Below, piece by piece: positions 10,167 to 19,092 of a stretch of 64,000 nucleotides of DNA. Source of the DNA: Candidatus Marispirochaeta associata. GTDB lineage: Bacteria; Spirochaetota; Spirochaetia; JC444; Marispirochaetaceae. A program made the position numbers and the translations under genes. The stretch's first letter is position 1, and each line of letters begins with the position of its first letter. The stretch is from NCBI GenBank assembly GCA_001749745.1, contig JWTM01000532.1, forward strand, positions 415,001-479,000, written 5' to 3'. The notes under the pieces were generated by a model. That model was not told the origin of the DNA, made no database searches, and saw only the letters and a program-made list of their open reading frames with translations.

Positions 10167-12632
10167 ATGCGCAATACCCCTTTAGATACCCTCGGCAATA
10201 AACTCCTCTCTGTGGAGAAGCCGGCCCGCTATGTAGGCGGAGAATTCGGTGTGATCCGCAAACCTGCGAATACCCCTTTCAAGATCGCCCTCTCGTTCCC
10301 TGATCTTTATGAGATCGGTATGTCGAACTTCTCGATTAAAATCCTCTATACCTTGCTTAACTCCTTAGAGGGTGTCTCCTGTGAGCGGCTTTTTGCCCCG
10401 GCGCCGGATTTCGAGGAGCTGTTAAGGAGGGAGAAGTTACCCCTATTCAGTCTCGAAAACAGCCTGCCGGTTCGGGAGTTTGACGTCCTAGCCTTTTCGG
10501 TGGGCTATGAATTGAGCGCCACATCCCTCCTGAATATTCTCGATATGGGCGATGTCCCCTTGCATAGACGGGATAGAGGCGAAGGAGATCCGATTGTAAT
10601 CGCCGGAGGAAGTGCGGTAAGCAATCCGGCGCCGCTATCTGATTTCGTCGATGCGGTCTTTATCGGCGAGGCGGAAGGGGAGTGGATGGAGCTCACCCGG
10701 CGTCTGCGCGATATGAAGAATGCAGGAGCGTCCAGAGAGGATCTGCTGGCGACCATCCATGAGAATCCCCATGTCTGGTATCCCGGGCTGAATCGACCGG
10801 CGGTCAGATCGATTTGGCATAATTTCGGCTGTCAGGCCTTCAAGATGCGTTTCCCCTTGGCCGGCATGAATATCGTCCAGGACCACGGCGTCATCGAGAT
10901 TATGCGTGGCTGTCCGAACGGTTGTCGGTTCTGTCATGCCGGTATCTCCTACAGACCCCATCGGGAGAAGGAGATCGACGAGATAGTGGCCGAAGCCGAA
11001 TATCTCTACCGGACATACGGCTATCGAGAGATAACCCTGTCGAGCCTCTCCACGGGCGATTATTCTCGCCTGGAGGAACTGGTCGATATTCTCACCCGCA
11101 GGTTCTCATCCCGTCAGGTCTCATTCTCGCTGCCATCCTTAAGGGTGAACAGTTTTACCCTGCCGCTCTTGAACAAGATTTCCGAGGTTCGCCGGAGCGG
11201 ACTTACCTTCGCCGTGGAGACGCCCGAACTTGCGGGACAGCGGAGTATCAATAAGGAAGTCCCTGCATCCCGGGTAATCGAGATCCTCAAAGAGGCCAAG
11301 CAGCAGGGCTGGCGGAACGCCAAGTTCTACTTTATGCTGGGATTGCCGGAGGATACCCCGGAAACGCCTGCAGCGATTATCGACTACGTGGAAGAGATTC
11401 GCAAAGCCACGAAGATCCGCATTCACCTTACGGTAAACAGTTTTATCCCCAAGCCCCACACCCCCTTTCAGCGTTCCTACCAGTTGGGCGAGGATGAAGC
11501 CCTGAATAAGATTTATGAAATCAAAAACGGGCTCGATCGCCGGTTTTATAAGTTCGGGTTTCACTCGCCGTTCGCCTCTATCCTCGAGGGACTTATCTCC
11601 CGGGGCGACGAACGGGTAGGGGGTATCATCGAGTCCGCCTATCGCTCAGGCGCCAGGTTGGATGCGTGGGAGGAGCACCTCGATCGTGAACTCTGGCGTA
11701 AGGTGCTCGCTACCAGCGGCTGGGATCCGGTGGCATTTACCGTACGCCCCAGGGGGGAAGATGAGCCTCTCCCGTGGGATACGGTCGATATGGGCGTCCG
11801 GGCGAGTTATCTTATATCCGAGGGGAAGAAGAGCAGCGCGCAGAAGCTGACCGATCCCTGCAGTTCAATCTGTACCCACAACTGCGGAATCTGCGATGAT
11901 GAGCATGGGGTGCGGACTACTCCGGAAGCGGGGACAAGCCGGTTTGAAGAGGCCGCAAACACAGCTGATTTAGAGTATCGTCGCTTCTTCTTCAGCTTCG
12001 AGAAGCTTGGTTCTACCCGCTATTTGAGCCACAAGAATCTTGTCTCCCTCTTTCAACGACTATTTACGCGGCTCTCCATACCCTTGCGATATACCGAAGG
12101 ATTCAACCCGAAACCGAAACTCGAGTTCGCCCATGCACTCTCCTTGGGGGTTGAATCCTATGATGAAATTGCCATGGTGTTTTTAGATAAAAGCTATAAT
12201 CCTAACGATTTTCTTGAACGCTGCAATAGTTCGCTCCCGGAGGGAATGCAGTTTACCCGGGCCGATTTTTTAGAGTTTCCAAAGGGTGTCAAATCAGCCA
12301 TGTCCTACTACTGGGGTTCTGAGTATCTCCTCGAGTTGCCGAAGAATGAGGTTGAGCTCGTCAGGGTCGCCAAGGATATGTTTCAAGAATATATTACGAC
12401 CGAGGAAGATAACCCCGATACATTAAGCTTGAGGCTTCGCTATCCGGAAGGAGACCCGTCTCTGAAAGGCATCGGACGCCGCTTGCGGGCGAAAGCGGAG
12501 GAATATCCGCAGTTGATGAAATTAACTCGACTAAGGAGCCTCTTTAGGGACGCTCCCGACGATGGGGGATATTCTACCGGGATTCCGTTTCCTTGGCCTG
12601 ATTCCAGTACTGGTCCATCAACTCGAGATTAG
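10167..12632 (+). CDS. Radical SAM protein of the TIGR03960 type, fused to a TIGR03936/DUF2344-like domain
   Basis: 821 residues. The N-terminal part resembles a B12-binding-like region. The radical-SAM core carries the cluster motif CPNGCRFCH (CxxxCxxC, near residue 253) that binds [4Fe-4S] and S-adenosylmethionine. A second cysteine group, CSSICTHNCGICDD, is near residue 567. After about residue 600 comes a DUF2344-like domain starting YRRFFFSFEKLGSTRYLSHK. The biochemical role of this family is not established. In other bacteria it is often next to ribonuclease G; here no rne/rng gene follows, and its last 59 bases overlap the convergent mazG. Confidence 0.88.
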   Translation: MRNTPLDTLGNKLLSVEKPARYVGGEFGVIRKPANTPFKIALSFPDLYEIGMSNFSIKILYTLLNSLEGVSCERLFAPAPDFEELLRREKLPLFSLENSLPVREFDVLAFSVGYELSATSLLNILDMGDVPLHRRDRGEGDPIVIAGGSAVSNPAPLSDFVDAVFIGEAEGEWMELTRRLRDMKNAGASREDLLATIHENPHVWYPGLNRPAVRSIWHNFGCQAFKMRFPLAGMNIVQDHGVIEIMRGCPNGCRFCHAGISYRPHREKEIDEIVAEAEYLYRTYGYREITLSSLSTGDYSRLEELVDILTRRFSSRQVSFSLPSLRVNSFTLPLLNKISEVRRSGLTFAVETPELAGQRSINKEVPASRVIEILKEAKQQGWRNAKFYFMLGLPEDTPETPAAIIDYVEEIRKATKIRIHLTVNSFIPKPHTPFQRSYQLGEDEALNKIYEIKNGLDRRFYKFGFHSPFASILEGLISRGDERVGGIIESAYRSGARLDAWEEHLDRELWRKVLATSGWDPVAFTVRPRGEDEPLPWDTVDMGVRASYLISEGKKSSAQKLTDPCSSICTHNCGICDDEHGVRTTPEAGTSRFEEAANTADLEYRRFFFSFEKLGSTRYLSHKNLVSLFQRLFTRLSIPLRYTEGFNPKPKLEFAHALSLGVESYDEIAMVFLDKSYNPNDFLERCNSSLPEGMQFTRADFLEFPKGVKSAMSYYWGSEYLLELPKNEVELVRVAKDMFQEYITTEEDNPDTLSLRLRYPEGDPSLKGIGRRLRAKAEEYPQLMKLTRLRSLFRDAPDDGGYSTGIPFPWPDSSTGPSTRD

Positions 12633-13359
12633 CCTGATCCATTGGTTCGCCGGCCTTACTCATCTCCTGTTCCACCCGTGTAAAACGGCGCAGAAATTTC
12701 TCGTTGGTACCGTGCAAGGCGGCCATGGGATCAATCTTGAGTTTTCTGGCGAGATTTACAACTGAGAAGAGGAGGTCCCCGATCTCGGCTTCGATCCTTT
12801 TACCGTCGTGCTCTCGGAGTTCTTCTTCGATCTCTTCTATCTCCTCGCGGACCTTCTCCAAGGGACCTCGATGGTCCTCCCAGTCGAATCCCGTTTTAGC
12901 AGCCCTTTTCTGAATCTTGTATGAGCGCTCCAGCGGGGGTAGGCTAGGCGGAACCGCATGAACACCTTTCTTTTTTTCCCGGCCCTCTACGGTCTCTTTA
13001 ATCTGGTCCCAGCGGGCTTTAACCGCTTCCGCATCGTGAATCTCTTCATCGCCGAAGACATGGGGATGACGCCGAATGAGTTTGGCGCCTATCTCATTGA
13101 AGACATCAGCAGGCGTCGCAGACTCTTCCTCTTCGAGGATCTTGATCATCATCGCCAGGATAAGAAAAACATCGCCAAGCTCTTCCACAACAGCGGGTGT
13201 ATCCTGATCCTGAATCGCCGTTACCGTCTCGTAGGACTCTTCTAAGAGGAAGTTTTTCATAGAATCCAGGGTCTGTTTGCGATCCCAGGGGCAGCCGTCC
13301 GGCGCCCGCAGACGGGAGACTATCTTGTAGAGGTCGTCGTAGGAGCCATGTAATTCCAT
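12574..13359 (-). CDS. mazG: Nucleoside triphosphate pyrophosphohydrolase MazG
   Basis: 261 residues, the normal length of a two-domain MazG. The first domain opens with LRAPDGCPWDRKQTLDSMK and contains the metal-binding EELGDVFL, where acidic residues bind Mg. The second, C-terminal domain has the matching EEIEEELREHD and EIGDLLFSVVNLARKL. MazG hydrolyses (d)NTPs to monophosphates and pyrophosphate, which can remove abnormal nucleotides. Its 3' end lies inside the end of the convergent radical-SAM gene (59-bp overlap). Confidence 0.95.
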   Translation of the reverse strand: MELHGSYDDLYKIVSRLRAPDGCPWDRKQTLDSMKNFLLEESYETVTAIQDQDTPAVVEELGDVFLILAMMIKILEEEESATPADVFNEIGAKLIRRHPHVFGDEEIHDAEAVKARWDQIKETVEGREKKKGVHAVPPSLPPLERSYKIQKRAAKTGFDWEDHRGPLEKVREEIEEIEEELREHDGKRIEAEIGDLLFSVVNLARKLKIDPMAALHGTNEKFLRRFTRVEQEMSKAGEPMDQANLELMDQYWNQAKETESR

Positions 13360-13394
13360 AATATATAAAACCTTATTAAGTCCACATCTTAGTA

Positions 13395-13428
13395 GACAGA
13401 ATATAAATTATCGGAAGTTGTGCCGATA
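13395..13428 (-). terminator. Weak candidate terminator after the 97-residue membrane-protein gene
   Basis: On the minus strand TATCGG (13428-13423) and CCGATA (13414-13409) can form a 6-bp stem with an 8-nt loop, followed by an A/T-rich run. It lies downstream of the 97-residue gene and in the mazG leader. The stem is short and the U-run is imperfect, so this is a low-confidence call. Confidence 0.25.
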
Positions 13429-13433
13429 TTCTA

Positions 13434-13727
13434 TTAATCATCCTTCTTCTGCTTCTCGCTCAAGCCCGAATAGACCCAGATGCAGATAAAGGCCGTTATG
13501 ATTGGCGGAAAGATGTTTACCGTACCGTTTACCCGGGTAAGACGCACAATCACATCATCGAAGAGATAGCCGAACACTCCCCCGGAAAAGGAGCCGATCA
13601 GGGCAACGATCAACGCTCCCCAGAAGCGGCCGAAGATATCCCGCTTGAGGATAAAGTAGAAGAAGACCGCGATTACAAAACCGAGAATAACGTAGATAAG
13701 GGCGATATTAAAATAGAAACTGAACAC
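13434..13727 (-). CDS. Small membrane protein of unknown function
   Basis: 97 residues with three likely membrane helices: about 7-28, 36-57 (with glycine-rich ALIGSFSGGVFGYLF) and 73-90. It has a short charged C-terminus ending in lysine and aspartate. The glycine-rich helices loosely recall small GlsB/YeaQ-type membrane proteins, but no family signature is convincing. It is downstream of a lipoprotein gene and upstream of mazG on the same strand. Confidence 0.6.
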   Translation of the reverse strand: MFSFYFNIALIYVILGFVIAVFFYFILKRDIFGRFWGALIVALIGSFSGGVFGYLFDDVIVRLTRVNGTVNIFPPIITAFICIWVYSGLSEKQKKDD

Positions 13728-13756
13728 CGTGGTTGCCTCAATCCAAGAAATTTTGT

Positions 13757-14494
13757 TTACAGGGTAATATCGAATTGTCCGATATATTCGGCTTCACTGT
13801 ACACGTTTTGAAAGCTATCGTAAACATCAAAGCCATAGCAGACGGCCCAGACGGCGCAGATCATATTTTCTGAGCCGGTGAAACCTGTAGGAAGGTCGGT
13901 ATCGTTTCCGGCCTTGTAACTGGTACTGAGCCAAGAAAATGCTTGCGCAGCGGTTCCGTCTTGCCAGATGCCGTCCCGCTGGTAAGTTCTCCTTAAGGGC
14001 TGCTCGTCGTAGATTGATCCGTCGTTCCGCGGCGCTTCACCTTTGCCGCCGACCGTGGCAACCGCACTGAAATCAAGCATGGTTACGAAATCGGTCGTTC
14101 TGTCTCCCAAAGGAACCTCTATGTATCTAAGCAATGAATACCCGCCGTACACCCCGCGCTCGTTGGCAATATCGTAGTTGCTCAGGTTGAAGGTCGTCAG
14201 ATAACTCTCGCCTGCATCTGCAATCTCACTCTCCGTTGGTGCGCCCGTGGTAATATATAAACGGTAGAAGATAAGGAAACCCCGAAATACATCCGGATTA
14301 TTATCCTCCGGATTTCTGAAGAGAAGTCGTGTACTCTCAGTAGGAGTCGTCTCGCTCTCCGGCGGATAGAGAAAGGGCTCCGCCGGAAGTCCGCAGGTTA
14401 TGAGGGAGAGGCTTGCGAGCAGAACAAAAACGAGTCCCGCCCTACTTCGCCGTCGGCGCCGGTTCAGCCTCTTCCTCGCAATCGACAAGTTCAT
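13757..14494 (-). CDS. Putative lipoprotein, unknown function
   Basis: 245 residues. A very basic N-terminus (RRRRR around residue 13) is followed by a hydrophobic stretch ending in LSLITCG, a spirochaete-type lipobox with the candidate lipidated Cys near residue 34. The mature part has no recognisable domain. The ATG start lies 53 bases inside the upstream cyclase gene, which is unusual. No better in-frame ATG or GTG is found before the signal sequence, so the overlap may be real. Confidence 0.6.
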   Translation of the reverse strand: MNLSIARKRLNRRRRRSRAGLVFVLLASLSLITCGLPAEPFLYPPESETTPTESTRLLFRNPEDNNPDVFRGFLIFYRLYITTGAPTESEIADAGESYLTTFNLSNYDIANERGVYGGYSLLRYIEVPLGDRTTDFVTMLDFSAVATVGGKGEAPRNDGSIYDEQPLRRTYQRDGIWQDGTAAQAFSWLSTSYKAGNDTDLPTGFTGSENMICAVWAVCYGFDVYDSFQNVYSEAEYIGQFDITL

Positions 14495-16850
14495 AAATGA
14501 GTACCGGTTTATTCTTACCCTTCACGCGGATGTTGTCGAGCTCCCGTACGGTTACCTGATCCCGGACCAGTCCGTAGGTAAACTCGCTGATAATTATGGT
14601 GGTCCCGTACTGCTTGTTGGTTCCCTCGAGCCGGGCGCCCAGGTTGACCGGATCCCCCATAAGGGTGTAGTTCATCCGCCCCTCGGAGCCGACGTTTCCG
14701 ACGGTCATGATACCGGAGTTAATGCCGATGCCGATATTTATGCGCCGCTCCGGCGGCCACGAGGCGTTTAGCTCATCCAGAGCCCGCATCTGCTTTAGTG
14801 CACAGCGACAGGCCAAGAGGGCATGCTCCTCCTGCGGTAATGGGGCGCCCCAGAAGCACATAATTTCATCACCCACATACTTGTCTAGGGTTCCCTTATA
14901 CTCGAGGATGATATCGGTCATCACCGTAAAATAGACGTTCAGATGGTTCAATAGCTCCTGGGGAGTCATGCTCTCCGACAAGGTGGTAAAGCCCCGTACG
15001 TCGGAGAAGAATACGGTCAGCTGCTTGTCTACGCCGCCGAGTTCCGGAGGATTGTCCATCAGGTGATCCACGACGCCCGGAGAGACATACTTGCCGAACA
15101 TATTCCGAATCCGCCGCTTGTCCCGCTCTTCTGTCATTACCCGATAGGCGACTATGGAGAGGAAGGCCAATACCGCACCGAAGCCTGAGGGACTGTAATC
15201 GATTACGAGATTCTGCGATTCGAAGAGAATCGAAACCGTCAAGAAGAGAACGACAAGCCCCACCAAGAGCCCTATCAGCGACCAGAGGGTCGACATCCGG
15301 GAACTGAAGAGGGAGATCAGCATAATCACCGCAAAGAGAATCGCATAATTGACCCAGGGGCTGACCGGATAGAGGAAGTTGTTCATCAGGATGGTATTCA
15401 GCGCATTGGCATGAATCTCTACCCCGTACATAAGCCCGAAGGGGGTCGGTTTCTCATCATCCGCGATTCCCCGGGCGAAGGCCCCCACCATTACTATCTT
15501 ATTGCCCAGGGCTTTTGTCCGGGGCCAGGTATCGGGATCGAATGAGGGGGGATTCGCGGCATAGCCGGCGAAGGATCGCACCGGAAAGGTCTTCCGCCCC
15601 TGAGGATCGGCAAAGGACCTGGGGCCCATAAAGTTGATCAGCATGTTGCCGTACTCGTCTATCGGAATCAGGATCTCGTTCATGAGCTGGGTTTCCGCGG
15701 GACGCACAATCTGACCGGCGTCGTTTATGACCGCATCCTTAACGGTAATCTCGTAGGGAACCCAGGCGGCTTGTTCCAGGTCGTAATACTGGGGATTGGG
15801 GATACGAAGATACTCTCCCAGCACAACCTCAACATCCGCGGTTCCACGGTTAAAATAATCCAAGGCCAACGACAGGGTGATGGATGGTTCGAAGATGTCC
15901 TGATACTTTCGAATAAGATAGTAGGATTCATCGATGGTGCCGTCGTTGTTGGTATCGATGTTCTTCAAGGGGGCCTTGGCCTCGATTTCCGCTTTGAGCC
16001 GTTCGAGTCCCTCGGCGTCGATGTCTCCCGGTATAGTGTGGGAGACATCATCGGTATCCACCCACTCAAGACGTTCAAAGCGGGAACGATCCACCGGTAA
16101 CGGAAGGCTGATCTCTTGAAGCTTATAGGTATCGAGCAGCCGCGAGGATTTCGCGATCATCTGCTGCCGACGGTAAACCTTATCCGAATCGGTATTGAAG
16201 TTTGCATGTCCGTAGCCGTGACTGACTCGACCGAAGGGCTTCAGCGGAGGCTGCAGGCCGTAAAAGGCGGGGATTGCCTCCCAATCGCCGGTGATATTCG
16301 TGATACTGCCCCAGCGATCGATTAGGACCTCCTGCCGCTCGAAGAACTCCTCATACTCGTTGGAAGGCGGAGGAAACTCATCCAGTACTGTTTCCAGGAA
16401 AACCCTGTCGTTCTTCTCTATCCCATCCAACAGCAGGGCGTCGTCGTAGCCCTTCTCGTCCGGTTCGATAAAAAAGATGTCCAGAAAAACCGACCGTTCC
16501 CGATCGTTCTGATCCTCAATGCGGCTGAAGGCGTTCAACAGATCCGCATGGCGGTAGCGGGGAAAAGGCCATTTACCGAACTTGCTCAGGCTATTGAAAT
16601 CGATGGCGACAATCAGGATATCGGAATTGATCTTTGAATCCCAGACGTCCTGGGAGACCCCTTCCTGGAGATTACTCTTCCGGGAGAAACTCTTGTAGCC
16701 GAAGTGGACATCCAGCATCTTCTCCTCGATGTTCTCGAAGATGCTGGTGCCTTCGTTCACCAGAACAATGAGGCCGAACAGAAAGAGTCCAATTATCAAA
16801 CCGAAGTACTTGGTTTCGAATATCTTGGCGCGTCGCTTACTTTTCTGCAC
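14442..16850 (-). CDS. CHASE2-domain class III adenylate cyclase
   Basis: 802 residues. An N-terminal helix (about 15-35) leads into a large extracytoplasmic CHASE2-like sensor (about 40-500). Two or three membrane helices follow (about 505-580), then a cytosolic class III cyclase domain (about 600-785). The metal-binding aspartates are in FFSDVRGF and YVGDEIM. The purine-selecting and transition-state region is MGDPVNLGARLEG; an Asp at this position favours ATP over GTP. It probably converts an external or envelope signal into cAMP. The ligand is unknown. Confidence 0.9.
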   Translation of the reverse strand: MQKSKRRAKIFETKYFGLIIGLFLFGLIVLVNEGTSIFENIEEKMLDVHFGYKSFSRKSNLQEGVSQDVWDSKINSDILIVAIDFNSLSKFGKWPFPRYRHADLLNAFSRIEDQNDRERSVFLDIFFIEPDEKGYDDALLLDGIEKNDRVFLETVLDEFPPPSNEYEEFFERQEVLIDRWGSITNITGDWEAIPAFYGLQPPLKPFGRVSHGYGHANFNTDSDKVYRRQQMIAKSSRLLDTYKLQEISLPLPVDRSRFERLEWVDTDDVSHTIPGDIDAEGLERLKAEIEAKAPLKNIDTNNDGTIDESYYLIRKYQDIFEPSITLSLALDYFNRGTADVEVVLGEYLRIPNPQYYDLEQAAWVPYEITVKDAVINDAGQIVRPAETQLMNEILIPIDEYGNMLINFMGPRSFADPQGRKTFPVRSFAGYAANPPSFDPDTWPRTKALGNKIVMVGAFARGIADDEKPTPFGLMYGVEIHANALNTILMNNFLYPVSPWVNYAILFAVIMLISLFSSRMSTLWSLIGLLVGLVVLFLTVSILFESQNLVIDYSPSGFGAVLAFLSIVAYRVMTEERDKRRIRNMFGKYVSPGVVDHLMDNPPELGGVDKQLTVFFSDVRGFTTLSESMTPQELLNHLNVYFTVMTDIILEYKGTLDKYVGDEIMCFWGAPLPQEEHALLACRCALKQMRALDELNASWPPERRINIGIGINSGIMTVGNVGSEGRMNYTLMGDPVNLGARLEGTNKQYGTTIIISEFTYGLVRDQVTVRELDNIRVKGKNKPVLIYELVDCEEEAEPAPTAK

Positions 16851-16882
16851 GGCATCACTCCTGATTACGCTGAAGCTCGCCC

Positions 16883-17548
16883 TTAATCAGCTAAATTTAG
16901 TTCAATTATACGGCTTCGAGCCAGCTTTGTCCAACTGCTGGAGGGAAAGCGCTCGCCGAGATTGGTATAGACAGTGACGGCTTCGCTAGGATCACTTCCT
17001 TCCAAAGTGCGACCCAACGAGAAGAGAGCCCGAGGCGCCAACGGCGATTCACCATACCCTTCGGCAATGCGACGGTAGAGCCCGCTTGCTTCGACGGTCT
17101 CGCCCTGCTCCTCGTTTGCAGCAGCGGCGTTATAGAGCGCCAGCGGGGCCAGGTAGGATTTGGGGAAATCCTCCGCCAGATTTGCGTAGGCGTCGATCGC
17201 GTCGGCCCACTGTTCGGAGGAGTAGAAGTAATCTCCCATCAGGAAGAGCGCCCGTTGATATCCATAGGTACCGGCATAATCGGCCTCTATTTCGGCAAAA
17301 GCCGCCTCTAACTCCTCGGCCGCCGCGGTATCCTCGTCGCCGGCAGCCTGCCATGCGCTATAGCTCTCCTCGAAGGAGACTAATGCCTCTAGGCTCTTCT
17401 CCGCCCGAGAACTGTTTACGGCGCTTACGGCACCGACGATAATAAGGATTGCCACCAGCACCGCCGCCGAAATGATAAGGACCCGGCGATTCTTCTGCAG
17501 CCAGGCGGCAAGGGCTCCGCTTAGGCTGGTCTGTTCGTTCTTTTCCAT
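16883..17548 (-). CDS. Single-pass membrane protein with TPR-like repeats
   Basis: 221 residues. A short cytosolic N-terminus precedes one membrane helix (about 25-45, VLIISAAVLVAILIIVGAV). An alanine-rich helical domain with TPR-like units follows, for example GDYFYSSEQWADAIDAYANL and ALYNAAAANEEQGETVEASG. The plan resembles YfgM/CpoB-like periplasmic TPR proteins, but equivalence is not shown. It lies between a sigma-54 activator and the adenylate cyclase on the same strand. Confidence 0.7.
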   Translation of the reverse strand: MEKNEQTSLSGALAAWLQKNRRVLIISAAVLVAILIIVGAVSAVNSSRAEKSLEALVSFEESYSAWQAAGDEDTAAAEELEAAFAEIEADYAGTYGYQRALFLMGDYFYSSEQWADAIDAYANLAEDFPKSYLAPLALYNAAAANEEQGETVEASGLYRRIAEGYGESPLAPRALFSLGRTLEGSDPSEAVTVYTNLGERFPSSSWTKLARSRIIELNLAD

Positions 17549-17554
17549 TATAGC

Positions 17555-19081
17555 TCAGTACTCCTCGTCAGAAAATGTTGTATCAATTTCCAGTTCTTTC
17601 ACCAATCTGGATAAATAGGTGCGTTGTATCCCGAGTTCCACAGCGGCCTGCTTCTGCACGCCGTTGTTGCGTCTCAGGGTATCGGTAACGAAGTGGCGCT
17701 TAAAGAGCTGCACCGCCTCCTTGAGACTTTTCCCCTGGTAAAAGGAGGAGTTATCCCCCCCCTCCTGACCCATCATCAGGTCATCGGGACTCAGGCTCTC
17801 GCCCGAAGAGAGAACTACCGCCCGTTCGATTACATTCTGTAGCTCCCGTACGTTGCCGGGCCACTGATAGCGCATTAAGATATCCATGGCCTCCGGCGTG
17901 ATCGAACGTATCCGTTTCTTCAGATCCCGGGCGTAGCGTTTTAGAAAATGTTCCGCCAAAAGCGGAATATCCTCGGCGCGCTCGCGTAAGGGCGGTACGG
18001 TTATGGGAAGTACGTTCAGACGGTAATAGAGATCCTGCCTGAAGCTCCCCTCCTCTATACTCTTTGCCAGGTTGCGGTTGGTAGCGGCGACGATGCGTAC
18101 ATCGCTCGACATGGGCTCTGAGGATCCGACCTTCTCGAATATTCGGTTCTGAATCACCCGCAACAGCTTTGCCTGCACGCTCAAAGGCACCTCTCCGATC
18201 TCATCCAAGAAGATGGTGCCGCCGTCGGCCAGCTCAAATCGTCCCCGTCTGTCCTGCCGGGCGTCGGTAAAGGCGCCTTTCACATGACCGAAGAGTTCGC
18301 TCTCGATTAGGTTCTCCGGCAGAGCCGCACAGTTGACCCGGATAAAGGGCCCGTCGGCCCGCTTCGAATTACCGTGGATCTGCTCGGCGATGAGCTCCTT
18401 GCCGACGCCGCTCTCTCCGCTGATCAGTACGGAGCTTTCGGTAGCCGCCGCCCGCTTGGCAATGGAGAGGCACGAGGTAATAGCAGCGCTTTTGCCGATA
18501 AAATCGCTACTCGCCTGTTGATCGATCTGTCCTTTCAGGATGCTGATCTCGTCCACCGCTTTCTGGTAGCTCCGGGCATTGATGATCGCCAGGGCCGCCT
18601 GGTTGGCAAATATCTCCAGCCACTGCAGATCTGCCTGGGAGAAGCGCCCACCGTCCTTCTTGTTAATCAACTCGATAACGCCTACGCACTCCTCGTTAAT
18701 GCGCATAGGAACCGCCAGGATCGATTGGGTGCGGTAGCCGATCTGTTTGCTTATGTCGGCGAAGAAGCGTTCGTCCCGGTCGACATCGTTTACAATCAAG
18801 CTCCGGTTATTCTGGGCCACCCAGCCGGCGATTCCCTCCCCCAGATTGAGGGAGAATCGCTGAACATCCGGGCCCTTCGAACCAAGGGCGATCTCGAAGT
18901 AGAGTTTGTTGTTCTCCTGATTGAGGAGCAATAAAGAAGACGCCTCACCATTGGTGAGGCGCGTGGCTGATTCTAATATGCGTGTCAGTAGGGCCTTCGG
19001 ATCCGAATAATCGGAATTGATGAGGGTATTAATCTCAATTAAGGTATCGAACTTACCTGCATCAATCGAATCTTCAAGCAT
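17555..19081 (-). CDS. Sigma-54-dependent transcriptional activator with GAF domain
   Basis: 508 residues in three domains. A GAF sensor (about 15-170) comes first, of the sort that binds small molecules. The AAA+ domain (about 195-425) has Walker A GESGVGKE, the sigma-54 contact loop GAFTDA, Walker B GGTIFLDEIGEV and the sensor/R-finger region YYRLNVLPITVPPLRER. A Fis-type helix-turn-helix ends the protein (about 465-503). Its presence implies an RpoN-dependent regulon, but no target promoter is evident here. It is 12 bases downstream of rpsA on the same strand. Confidence 0.93.
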   Translation of the reverse strand: MLEDSIDAGKFDTLIEINTLINSDYSDPKALLTRILESATRLTNGEASSLLLLNQENNKLYFEIALGSKGPDVQRFSLNLGEGIAGWVAQNNRSLIVNDVDRDERFFADISKQIGYRTQSILAVPMRINEECVGVIELINKKDGGRFSQADLQWLEIFANQAALAIINARSYQKAVDEISILKGQIDQQASSDFIGKSAAITSCLSIAKRAAATESSVLISGESGVGKELIAEQIHGNSKRADGPFIRVNCAALPENLIESELFGHVKGAFTDARQDRRGRFELADGGTIFLDEIGEVPLSVQAKLLRVIQNRIFEKVGSSEPMSSDVRIVAATNRNLAKSIEEGSFRQDLYYRLNVLPITVPPLRERAEDIPLLAEHFLKRYARDLKKRIRSITPEAMDILMRYQWPGNVRELQNVIERAVVLSSGESLSPDDLMMGQEGGDNSSFYQGKSLKEAVQLFKRHFVTDTLRRNNGVQKQAAVELGIQRTYLSRLVKELEIDTTFSDEEY

Positions 19082-19092
19082 ATCATGGACTA

